NCBI GenBank assembly: GCA_019454045.1
Contig: SKCR01036779.1
Location: forward strand, 1-64,000
From: Zanthoxylum bungeanum
Lineage: Eukaryota > Streptophyta > Magnoliopsida > Sapindales > Rutaceae
Direction: 5' to 3'
DNA length: 64,000 nucleotides
Below are positions 21,921-32,379 of this stretch, one piece after another. Under the pieces are notes generated by a model that searched no databases, was not told the origin of the DNA, and worked only from the letters and a program-made list of their open reading frames with translations. Made by a program: the position numbers and the translations under genes. Position 1 is the stretch's first letter; each line of letters begins with the position of its first letter.

Positions 21921-24588
21921 CAACAAGTTATCAGTTCTTTTCATTCTGCAGAACTTTTAAATATTTTTTTGATTCAAATAACAGTTGATGATCACATCAT
22001 AAGCAAATTTTAAATTCATGTGAATGTTAGAGGATCTTAGCACTATCACATTAAATCCCTTGTTGTTTAATCCAATTATATGATTTTCTTTTATATGAAT
22101 GAGATGGGTCGAGCGACAATGATATAACACTGCCACAGCAGTTTTTATGCTAGTTTTTGATAAATTTCAAAATTAGAATAGACCTATGTTTTAGACAAAC
22201 TTTAGGGAAAAAATCAATCAAAGTTTCCTTCTTAATTATAGTGGTCCATTGAAATGAAAGTGCAGAAAAAAAAAAAGGTCACATAGCATCAGTGAAAAAA
22301 TGTCATGTGTTGTCTCGGCAAGAATGAATGAACCATTCTAAGCAGTTTTTGGACCACTATTTTTCAGTTTTAGCTAACAGCTATAGCAGAAAAACCAGAT
22401 CCAATCCGTAGGAAAAAATAGAAAATGCAAATATCTTATGGTACATAAGATCCGGCTCGGTTATTAATAGAGTGAATGGATCTATGCAGTATTGGTTAAT
22501 TTATTTACAATAATTTATACCAGTTTAAATGAAACTGTTCCATTTTCTGATGATTCATGCATAGAAGTAGCATTGCTACTGCTAGAGCTGGCTTCTTTTG
22601 TACAGGATAAAATTTTGGACATAACCAAGGGAAAGTGTATTTTACCCACTACCGATTTCTAGTTTATAAAAAAATTGGGGGGGTGGGTTACTTCAATCTC
22701 AAGATAGATTATACATAATGAAGAGAAAAATAAATATTTTGATAGTCTGATTGATTAGTTGTGACAGATTATTGATATTTCATTTTAAAATATTTGACCA
22801 ATGATCAGTTTCGAGGTGCTATTTAACTAGCGCCTTTTAAATTTATTATTAAGAGATTTCAAATAATTTTAATTTAAAGTAAATAATTTTAATATGATTT
22901 TAAATACTTTATGAACTCGGAAAGAGTCTCAAAGCAAAAAGCTTATCCTGTTTGTTATCCATTTCTTCTCACATCAAAAGAAATGTGGCACAAGTAAGTA
23001 ACTAAGGATAAAAAGGGGGCAAAAAAAAATTAAAGTAGAAATGAGAAGGAAGGTGGGATTTTGTAAGTACTCTCCCTCTTCTCTCTTTTGTTTCAATCTT
23101 TATTTATGTAAGTTGTTGTTGCTTGAAAGACATGATTGGGGCCTCCACCTTTGTTATATTGCTTGCTCAATTCAACCTTCTTCTCCTTCTTTTTTTTTTT
23201 TTAATTAGTGCTTGGCTTTGGCTCTTTTGTGGTCCATTATTCTCTGTCCCTCTTTTCACTCAATAATGCTTTGCTTTGGTGGGCACTCTTGGTTTTATTA
23301 ATCACCCTTGCCAATTAGTTTTATTACTTCTAAGACATTAGGAGTATCATGGTGTGATTACTAATTCATAATCAGAATGAATTGGAATAATGAGTTGAAA
23401 TCGGAATGTGGTGAAATTGAAATCAGAATAAGTTGTTTATTTGAATTGTATAAATCGAAATTAGATTCAACAGTGTTCCATTACAGTGTTTTTTTTTTTT
23501 TATCTTGTAATCGAAATGGATTGTTAGAAATTATAAAAATACCCTTAACTGAAATTATGTATTTTTCACTAACAAAATAAATAATTAGAAAATATGCTAA
23601 TTTATTATAATATTGTGCATATGATTTTTTTTTTTTTTTTTTATCAAAATACAGTATTTTTAAGAATAAATTATTTTTATTATTTTTATAATTTAATGAA
23701 AAAATAAATAACAAAATAAATTAGGGATTTTATTAGACAAAAAAGGATTTTAATTTTTTTTTAAAGGGGTGAATATGTCACATTTGGGAAGGAATCACAA
23801 TCGCCCACATCTTTGATTCTCATTCTCTCTTCATTTTTAAACAAGTAAGCATAAGATTCATTATCATTACTCATTCCAAATCCATAATCAAATAAGTAAA
23901 CACACCATTAATATTTTATATTAAGAACAGTAATGACATAACTCATTCTATATTGTGAGATTCGTCTACTTCTACTTATAATACCCTATTCTCTCTCTTT
24001 TCTACTAGCATTTGGAAATTAAAACCTCCGAGCAGCATGGTCGCTTTTTTTCTTTCTTTTTTTTTTTCTCGGACCACCAAGTATAGGGACAGTAAAACAA
24101 ATTGATAAATCGTATTTGTGTCAAATCATAAATAAAATTAATGAATCAAAAAATAATGAATTTGTATTCGATCCGTTTAGTAAATGAATTCTGAATAAAT
24201 ATTCATTTAGTCTTGATATGATTCAACGATATAAATTACTATTATTTACATTAATTTTTCATAAACATAACGTATGAAATACACAATTAATGGATTTAAT
24301 AAAAATGTCCACCAAATTTAAATAATATTAATTTTTTGTGATAATTGACAACAATTTCTTGAATATTAATTGAAAAATAACAACTTGCAAAAGGGACGCA
24401 ATAAACGAATTTTAAACTCAGTGAGGTTAAATTCATATTTGATTTGTTTAATAAACAAATCAAATCGAACTAAACTATTTATTAAATGAATCAAATTTTC
24501 TAAATCTATATCCTCTTTAGTACGAATCGAGCCGAACAAATAAACGAATCATCACCCAACTTGCAATTCTAATTAAGGGTATTATCAC
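21921..24588. other. AT-rich intergenic DNA
   Basis: No supported gene. There are homopolymer tracts (T-runs near 23190, 23490 and 23626). Some stretches resemble regulatory or decayed-element DNA, but nothing can be delimited. Confidence 0.4.
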
Positions 24589-25258
24589 TGTATGGGCCAA
24601 GGGCAAAATCGTCCTTTCACTTTGAACCCAATACCAGGTGAGGCCCAAATCAATAACCCAACCCGTTAAACATTAAATCATTTACAAAAAAAAAAAACAA
24701 ATCCAACAGCAAAAGGACGAACCCCTTTAATTATTCACCAACCGTTTATATCTTTTCCCCAACAAAGAATTTATTGCCATGTGTAAATTATTCTCCCACC
24801 GAAAGCAGATACAATAAGCATGTGAGAAGCCTCATTGCTAGAAATCATACCACGTAGTGGGTCTCATATACAGCTCATCTGACAGCTGCAAGGATGACTC
24901 CTTCAATCTATAAAAAGAGACGTAACTCAGCACACATGGGGGCTTCTCAACTCTCTTCACTTCTCTCTTACTAGCTTATGCTCTCTGACACAAGCTCTCT
25001 GAGCCCCCACTCCCATAGACACATATCACTGTCCTCACGGCCACCCAGAGAGGTCAAGGTAACTTCAAACCTTGCTTTCATATTTTACATATTTACTGCC
25101 CATTTCATACTACTGACTTGAGCGTCGGAGTGCCCCCGGCACCCACCACACCGGTGGGTAGTCTACTCCCGCTCACTCTACCTTTGTTTTGCAGGATCGC
25201 TAATGCCCCCAACCTACAAATTCTGATTGTGGACCTCGGCCGAAATCCAGCATCCACA
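24589..25258 (+). mobile_element. LTR of tandem-repeat-rich Ty3-like element G
   Basis: Begins TGTATGGGCC, has a TATA box CTATAAAAAGAG at about 24908 and ends GCATCCACA (TG..CA). Its last 170 bases (ACTTGAGCGTCGGAGTGCCC to CCGAAATCCAGCATCC) recur almost exactly in both arms of the palindrome at 44573-44962. In the left arm (minus strand) they are followed by a primer-binding site, which identifies this end as U5. Here the sequence after the LTR diverges before a primer-binding site, so it is truncated or rearranged. Confidence 0.7.
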
Positions 25259-25539
25259 ATTTGTCCCCTACTCTCTAAGTCAAAAAGTTCTTGACTTTGA
25301 GAGTATTTCTATACATGTCGAATGAAACAAGATATAAGAGTATCTGTCAAGAATGCATAGTTCATACACGACAGAGAGAATTCAATGTATTTTGGACTAA
25401 GAGTAGTCCAAGTCTTCAACTTGGCTTGGCATGAGCCAGGGGATATCCTCGGTCGACTGAACCAGATAAAGGCCAGGACAATTTCCATATTACTGGTCAA
25501 GGACCAGGAGAGTCTTCAAATTTTTCTAGACCAGATGAA

Positions 25540-26245
25540 GGTCATGTGCTGAACTTGACTCGTCATGAGCCACGAGGGATGTCCCCAGTCGACTGATCTA
25601 GATGAAGATCAGGATAATCAATTGACTCTTTATGAGCCATGGGGGATGTCCCATCCAGATGAAGATCATGATAATCAATTGACTCTTTATGAGCCATGGG
25701 GGATGTCCCCAGTCGACTGATTCAGATGATGATCTGGATAATCAATTGACTCTTTATGAGCCATGGGGGATGTCCCCAGTCGACTGATCCAGATGAAGAT
25801 CAGGATAATCAATTGACTCTTTATGAGCCATGGGGGATGTCCTCAGTCGACTGATCCAGATGAAGATCAGGATAATAATTGACTCTTTATGAGCCATGAG
25901 GGATGTCCACAGTCGACTGATCCAGATGAAGATCAGGATAATCCCCATACAACGGGTCAAAAGACCAGGGGAATCTACAATGTCGTCTGACCAGATGAAG
26001 GTCAGGTCTTCAACTTGACTCTACATGAGCCAATGGGGGATGTCCCCAGTCGACTGATCCAGATGAAGATCAGGATAATCAATTGACTCTTTATGAGCCA
26101 TGGGGGATGTCCCCAGTCGACTGATCCAGATGAAGATCAGGATAATCAATTGACTCTTTATGAGCCATGAGGGATGTCCACAGTCGACTGATCCAGATGA
26201 AGATCAGGATAATCCCCATACAACGGGTCAAAGGACCAGGGGAAT
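25540..26245 (+). repeat. Tandem array, about 67-bp unit
   Basis: GACTCTTTATGAGCC recurs at about 25624, 25681, 25748, 25815 and 25881 and again at about 26086 and 26153. Units also contain GGGGGATGTCCCCAGTCGAC and CCAGATGAAGATCAGGATAA. GGGGGATGTCCCC is itself palindromic. It shares unit vocabulary with the array at 37383-37880. Non-coding. Confidence 0.85.
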
Positions 26246-26248
26246 TTA

Positions 26249-27178
26249 TGAATACTAAAAAGTGCATATTTATTAGACGATAAGTTAATTATTTTACACT
26301 TATAGTTTCACTAATCCTCTTAAATTGACACATTTGTGTAAATATTTAAAGTTATGTTTTGAGTGCTTTTACTGTGTTATTTTATGTTTTTGTCAGGAAA
26401 AATACTGCTCGGAAGCTCGACGGGACAAATCGGACGAAAAAAAATATTCTGCAAGCACGTCGTAAAATCGACAAGCACGTCGTAAAATCTGCAAGCACGT
26501 CATAAAATCGGCAAGCACGTCGTAAAATCTGCAAGCACGTCGTAAAATCTGCAAGCACGTCGCGACACGTGGAACCTTTACGTCGCGACACGTGTCCCCA
26601 ACGTGGCTTCACCATTCTCTGACACGTGTCCCCAACGTGGCTTCACCATTCTTTGACACGTGTCCACAACATGCATTTGCTGGTCTGGGCGGCGAATTTG
26701 CCTATAAAAAGGAGCGTGAGAGCGTCCGGCATTAGAAATTTTCATACTTTCTTTCCTGATTCATTTGTAATCCTTGGAGAGAGAGTGTCTTGTTTGTTTA
26801 TTTACTTAAAGCTTTTTGTAATGTTTTTTTCTTTCAATAATAAAAGTACGAATATGTTTTATTACAAAATGAGTAGCTAATTTCTTTTCTGCTGGAGTAA
26901 GGGTGAAGCTTTTACAATGAGAACATAAATTAAACTCGCTTTTATTATAATAAATAAATTGAAATATAATGATTAAAACTTGATTTAAATCTAGATTAAT
27001 TATTGACAATCTTTATACCGCCTTTGTGGCTGGTTTTATCTGTCTACCGCCTTTATGGCTGGTTTTATCTTTATTCCGCCTTTATGGCTGGTTTTATCTG
27101 TCTACCGCCTTTATGGCTGGTTTTATCTGTCTACCGCCTTTATGGCTGGTTTTATACGATTTTGGCATAATTAAGTAC
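26249..27178 (+). mobile_element. LTR 1 of the scrambled Athila/Tat-like element
   Basis: Starts near TGAATACTAAAAAGTGC and contains six 20-bp repeats (GCAAGCACGTCGTAAAATC, 26451-26565), a cluster of ACGT boxes (26565-26670), TATA box CCTATAAAAAGG near 26701, and five 29-bp repeats with TTTATGGCTGGTTTTATC (27016-27155). 26448-27178 is a direct repeat of 29814-30500. The TATA and poly(A)-like features give it plus orientation, although the sequence that follows is minus-oriented. Confidence 0.75.
26565..26710 (+). promoter_or_regulatory. Clustered ACGT/G-box promoter in LTR 1
   Basis: CGACACGTGG, then GACACGTGTCC three times and AACGTGGC twice, all within about 105 bases, then TATA box CCTATAAAAAGG. 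GACACGTGTC is a palindromic G-box of the class bound by bZIP and bHLH factors and found in abscisic-acid response elements. The second LTR has one repeat unit fewer. Confidence 0.6.
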
Positions 27179-27199
27179 ATACATAAACATGAAAATTAT

Positions 27200-27312
27200 T
27201 TATTTCCTAAACTATCATCTCCCCAACCAAAATGAGACATTGTCCCCAATGTTTAAAGAAATAAAGAAAGAGTTTAGAAGATATCACCTGGTTATTGTGG
27301 AATAACTAAAGA
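27200..27312 (-). other. Untranslated 3' region with polypurine-like tract
   Basis: Read on the minus strand: CATTGGGGACAATGTC then GGTTGGGGAGATG. ATTGGGGACAATG followed by G-rich purine runs is a recognisable feature before the 3' LTR of Athila/Tat elements. It separates the LOG-like sequence from LTR-derived sequence. Confidence 0.55.
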
Positions 27313-27970
27313 TTACAGATTAAGGTCCAGGTTTACTTTGCGCTTTTTGCCACAATCGTTACCAGACCAGTTCAACTTGGAAAAGATAAGGTCGATTTTT
27401 GGTTCATAAGCTAAGAGTTGGTCAATTAAATCATCAGCTGTTCGTGCAGTTAAGAAGATATCCCTTACCGGTTTTGAAATAAACCCATTTCTTTTGGCAT
27501 CTTCAAGAAATACAAAAAGAAAATCGAAAAATCCATTAACATTAAACAACCCAATAGGTTTTTGGTGAATATTCAAGTTTGCCCATGACGCAACAGTGAA
27601 TATTTCTTCCAACGTTCCGAGCCCACCTGGTAAAGCAATGAAAGCATCAGCATGATTGATCATTTCAGTGAGTCTTTCAGACATACCTGGGACAATACAT
27701 TCTTCTCCATTTGATTTTCCGATGATGTGGCTTTCTGTTAAAGGTTTGGGATGATCCCCAAAACTTGACTTCCACCTTCTTGTACAGCTTTTGAAATATA
27801 CCCCATCAATCCAAGATTTCCACCGCCATATACAATACTAAGTGCATATTTATGTTTGCCATAACTCTACCCAATTCTCGTGCTCCCTCAACAAATTCTG
27901 GTTTAGTTCCGGAGCTAGTTCCACAAAATACACAGATATTAGTGAATCGTCATTTTGAAGTTGTCTCCAT
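27313..27970 (-). pseudogene. LONELY GUY-like cytokinin-activating enzyme, intronless, inside retrotransposon
   Basis: LOG proteins release the free cytokinin base from cytokinin riboside 5'-monophosphate. On the minus strand from ATG at 27970 the product reads METTSK-stop, then NICVFCGTSSGTKPEFVE and [13 protein letters not shown]; after a shift [17 protein letters not shown]; after a second shift [16 protein letters not shown]. From 27684 an open frame of 123 residues contains the catalytic motif PGGLGTLEE and ends at 27313. Combined length is about 215-220 residues, the normal LOG size, with no introns, whereas plant LOG genes are normally spliced. It lies downstream of integrase and ORF X in the same orientation and just before the polypurine-like tract, so capture as a retrocopy is inferred. 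One stop and two small indels make this copy non-functional as read. Confidence 0.82.
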
Positions 27971-28343
27971 TTAAGCTGCCTCTCTTAGCTAGTGTTGAGG
28001 AAATGGAAATGACGAGCTGAATTTATAGATCCTGAAAAGGGTGAGTGAGAAATGCACTAATATCTGCAAAATGACAACTATCAGAAAAATAGATCGTGAA
28101 CAAAAAATGTTAGATACTGTCGGCAAAAAGTAAAGGAAAACAATAATTTAAAATAAAGAAAATCAATGCAATAATATATACTGGCAGTTGTGATTGTGGC
28201 TCACATCTTCCTCTGGTTTTACGTCCAGAAACGGCTTGAACGCCCTCTATGGGTCGAGGATAGGCTTCCCATCCAATTTTCTTATAAATTGGCCAACAGG
28301 GTCTTTTAAAGTCAGATTCCCGAGACTGTATGGTTGTCTTTCT

Positions 28344-28980
28344 TTATGAAATGTGTGTGCGTAATCTGAGAATTTCACGATGAACATATCCACTAGGATG
28401 CGTCTCAAGAGTCAATGATATATCATCAAAAGGCTCTTTACTCAGTCCATCCCTAATGAATTGTATTTTATCCTCACGATTATCAGACACCATTCCTAAA
28501 GAATGACAACGAGTGTTGCACGTACAGCGTGCACACTTATAACAAACACCCATTTGTTTAGCTCTTCGTTTTTTAGAATAGGTGATTTTCCCTAAACCAG
28601 ACATGTAAGGAATGAAGGAGTCAGGTGACTCACCTGCCAAACGAACCCTTGCTTCGATTACCCAACGAATATCATTAGGAATACTATGAATCATAAGAAT
28701 TCTCAATCTTTCTGTGCGGGCATTGTAAATTTTAATCAGAGCATTTCGGGGAAGTGCAGGAAAATATTTATGGAAGGTTGCGAGAGTTTCTTCCATACCT
28801 AGTTTGTAGGGTATCAGTATTTTTAGGAAACTGAAATAACCGACTTGAGTCATGGAGTACCGTTATCCGCTGCTCTTTACCGGGGTGTGAGATAAAATAA
28901 AACAACAAGAACACTATAAAACTAAGAACAATGGAAATTACAGAAATATTAAAGAACATGAAAGAAACTGCATCAATCAA
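28344..28980 (-). CDS. Unknown ORF X: membrane segment plus Cys-rich region
   Basis: Not recognised. Read on the minus strand, the first part (from ATG at 28980) has a strongly hydrophobic segment, MFFNISVISIVLSFIVFLLF, followed by ISHPGKEQ. After one apparent frame change near 28800 the frame of 28853-28344 continues: LATFHKYFPALPRNALIKIY, a basic stretch, KKRRAKQMG, then CYKCARCTCNTRC and a hydrophilic C terminus. That is about 210 residues in all. It lies directly after integrase in the same orientation, where Athila-type elements carry envelope-like ORFs with membrane segments. An env-like or accessory role is only inference. Confidence 0.5.
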
Positions 28981-29812
28981 GGTATATTGGGTCCGATAGG
29001 AAAAAAGTTTCTTGAAATTTTGAGTACTCCCAAAAGGGTTTCAGACGCTGTCCATTTACTTTAAATACATCACCGTCCCTAGGATTTTCAATGTTAATAG
29101 CCCCGTATGGTGTAAACATGTTTCACAATAAATGGGCCACTCCATTTGGATTTTAACTTTCCAGGAAATAAATGAAGACGAGAATTATAAAGCAAACCTT
29201 TTGACCAACTTCAAATATTTTTCGGGAAATTCGACTATCATGAAAGGCTTTAGTTTTGGCTTTAAGAATTTCGTATTTTCATATGAATCATTCCTTAACT
29301 CTTCAATTTCATTTAGTTGCAATTTACGTTCATGACCATCATTTCAAGGTTTGAATTAAATGCTTTAATAGCCCAAAATGCTTTATGCTCAAGTTCTACA
29401 GGCAAATGACAAGGTTTCCATAAACTAGACGATAGGGAGACATACCCAAGGATGTTTTTTGAAAGCTGTTCGATATGCCCAAAGTGCATCAGTTAGTCGA
29501 AGAGACAATCTTTGCGATTTGGGTGGTTAACCGTTTTTTGTAGAATTTGTTTAATTTCCCTATTAGCTAATTCTACTTGTCCATTTGTCTGAGGGTGATA
29601 AGAGGTGGAAATTTTGTGTGTGACTCCATACTTTTTCATTAAAGATTCAAAAGGTCTATTACAAAGTGTTTACCTCCATCACTTATCATGGCCCGAGGAA
29701 TTCCAAATCGACTCAACAAGTTTTCTTTTAAAAATTTGATCACAGTTCTGTGATCATTGTTCCGACAAGGAATTGCCTCGACCCATTTTGAAACATAATC
29801 GACTGCAACTAA
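28981..29812 (-). pseudogene. Ty3/gypsy integrase, 3' part
   Basis: Minus-strand product starts abruptly at VAVDYVSKWVEAIPC (first catalytic Asp), followed by SRFGIPRAMISDGGKHF (second Asp) and, in a shifted frame, HPQTNGQVE (catalytic Glu region) and ANREIKQIL. Later C-terminal segments are interrupted by stops. The zinc-binding N terminus and the rest of pol are missing: at 29813 the sequence joins LTR 2. It belongs with ORF X and the LOG copy as one inverted 3' half. Confidence 0.85.
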
Positions 29813-29813
29813 A

Positions 29814-30500
29814 TCTGCAAGCACGTCGTAAAATCGACAAGCACGTCGTAAAATCTGCAAGCACGTCATAAAATCGGCAAGCACGTCGTAAAATCTGCAA
29901 GCACGTCGTAAAATCTGCAAGCACGTCGCGACACGTGGAACCTTTACGTCGCGACACGTGTCCCCAACGTGGCTTCACCATTCTTTGACACGTGTCCACA
30001 ACATGCATTTGCTGGTCTGGGCGGCGAATTTGCCTATAAAATGAGCGTCCGGCATTAGAATTTTCATACTTTCTTTCCTGATTCATTTGTAATCCTTGGA
30101 GAGAGAGTGTCTTGTTTGTTTATTTACTTAAAGCTTTTTGTAATGTTTTTTTCTTTCAATAATAAAAGTACGAATATGTTTTATTACAAAATGAGTAGCT
30201 AATTTCTTTTCTGCTGGAGTAAGGGTGAAGCTTTTACAATGAGAACATAAATTAAACTCGCTTTTATTATAATAAATAAATTGAAATATAATGATTAAAA
30301 CTTGATTTAAATCTAGATTAATTATTGACAATCTTTATACCGCCTTTATGGCTGGTTTTATCTGTCTACCGCCTTTATGGCTGGTTTTATCTTTATTCCG
30401 CCTTTATGGCTGGTTTTATCTGTCTACCGCCTTTATGGCTGGTTCTATCTTTATACCGCCTATATGGCTGGTTTTATACGATTTTGGCATAATTAAGTAC
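29814..30500 (+). mobile_element. LTR 2, 5'-truncated
   Basis: Direct repeat of 26448-27178, including the 20-bp repeats, ACGT boxes, TATA box, AATAAAAGTACG region and 29-bp repeats. The first about 200 bases of LTR 1 are missing, replaced by the end of the inverted integrase segment. It has one ACGT-box unit fewer than LTR 1 and lacks the AGGAGCGTGAG expansion after the TATA box. A further LTR-like stretch continues to about 30590. Confidence 0.8.
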
Positions 30501-30697
30501 CTTGGTAGGACTTGTTATAGACAAACGGTATCACCGCCTTTATGGCTGGTTTTCTATTTTTGGCATGCTTGGTACCTTGGTCGGACTAATTATTGAAAAA
30601 TCACTGCATTTGTATTTTCCTTAATTTGTTCTTTCATTTTCTTAGTTTAATTTCATTTTGCAATTTCATATTTTACATATAGTTTTTTTTAAGTTGC

Positions 30698-32210
30698 ATG
30701 AAACACTGGTCTCGAATATCTAGTGGCAGATTAAAAAGAGAGTCATCATCACCTTCATTGTTTGTCAGAATGGATGAAAACCAAATTGAAAATTCACCTG
30801 CCCAAGTTGAAAACCCAGTTAATCAGGAAGAAAACGAGTCTCAGCATGGAGATCCTAATCACCCTAGGACACTTAGACAATTCATGAATCCCACTAGGTC
30901 AGGATCACCATCTTGTATTATTTTTCCGCCAGAAGCAGCACGTTTCAATTTTAAATCAAGTGTCATCAATCTTTTACCCACATTCCATGGTCTAGAATCA
31001 GAAAACCCTTATCAGCACCTAAGAGAGTTCGAAGAATTATGTAACACTTGCACAGACCAAAATTGTAGCATGAATATAATTCGGTTAAAGTTTTTTTCCA
31101 TTTTCTTTAAAGGATAAAGCTAAAATTTGGCTACAAAATCTTAGGTCAGGATCTATTAGAACATGGGATGATTTACAAGAGCAGTTTCTTAAAAAGTTCT
31201 TTCCCCCTCATAGGACAAATTCTTTTAAAAGAAGAATCACAACATTCACACAAGAGTCGGGGGAAACACTTTACCATTGTTGGGAGAGGTATAAGGAGAT
31301 GTTAAATATTTGTCCACATCACGGGTTTGAAACATGGAGGTTAGTTGCCCAATTCTACGAGGGTTTAACACCTCAAGGTAGACAAGTAGTGGAGATGATG
31401 TGCAATGGTGAGTTTAGGGACAAAGATCCCGAATGATGCACTAGATTACCTAGAGCACATAGCAGAGAATACACAACAATGGGATACAATTGGTACATAT
31501 GAGTCATCTGTTAAAACACAGCCATCTGGTATAGGTATGTTTAACCTTAGGGAAGACCATGACCTTGCTGCAAAGTATGCATTTCTGTCTAAAAAAATTG
31601 AGGCTTTAGAAACAGGGAAGAGGGATCATGTCAAATCAGTTCAGGAACTCATATGTCAAATTTGTAGTTCAAATGAACATGTCACAGAAGTTTGCCCATC
31701 CATACCAGCCCTGAAAGACTGTCTCCATGACCAAGTCAGTTCCATAAACACATTCAATAGACCAAATCCAAACCCATACTCACAGACCTATAACCCTGGT
31801 TGGAGAAACCATCCAAATTTCAATTGGAGGAATGATAACCAAGCACAACCTTCACACCAACCTCCCCAGTTTTCACCAGAATTTCCGAAACTCCCAGAAT
31901 TATGCACCATATATCCCACCACCTAAGAAAACCATTGAAGATAACTTGAGTGCATTCATGGAAAAACAAGAAACCATCAATAACCAAAATGCACAAATGA
32001 TGAATGATTTGAAAGAAAATTTTGATAAAATCACATCTGCTTGGGCCATTAAAGAGAAAGGTAAGTTTCCCGCACAACCTCAGTCAAATCCCAAAAGCCA
32101 TCAAAACCCTCATGAGGGTAGTTCTGGAAGTCAACACTTAGACCAAGTCAAATCTATTATTACTCTTCGTAGTGGTAAGACCATCACAGACCTATTCTTG
32201 AACCTCGTGT
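30698..32210 (+). pseudogene. Athila/Tat-like gag (forward arm)
   Basis: Starts near MDENQIENSPAQVENPVNQE (ATG at 30770). Retrotrans_gag features: PTFHGLESENPYQHLREFEE, WLQNLRSGSIRTWDDLQEQF, LKKFFPPHRTNSFKRRITTF and YEGLTPQGRQVVEMM. The C-terminal part has CQICSSNEHVTEVC as a zinc-knuckle-like motif, then a Pro/Asn/Gln-rich tail. Single-base shifts occur around 31100, 31430 and 31870. Every part has an inverted twin at 35951-37331 in which some of these shifts are absent, so the two arms decayed, or were mis-sequenced, independently. Confidence 0.85.
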
Positions 32211-32379
32211 GAAACTGAGGAAAAATCAGAATCAGAGGGTAAGGAAGGGGTGATGAACCATTACCCGTCTTTGATAATAATAGTTTTTCTCATACACCTC
32301 CATTCCTCAGGCATTAAAAACAAAGAAATTGAACCATTCCCAGAGATTTATGAAATATTCAAACAGGTAAGGTCAATAT

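Noticed and set aside
24589..25258. Solo LTR of element G with target duplication
   Set aside because: The flanks (ATCAC on the left, ATTTG on the right) do not match, and repeats of the same element follow, so it is treated as the LTR of a rearranged element.
26382..26615. CRISPR-like regular short repeats
   Set aside because: Units are head-to-tail without distinct spacers and lie in a plant LTR upstream of a TATA box; also present in the second LTR.
26806..27009. 67-residue minus-strand frame found twice (also 30128-30331)
   Set aside because: It occurs twice only because both LTRs contain it; it is antisense to the poly(A)-like region and has no recognisable domain.
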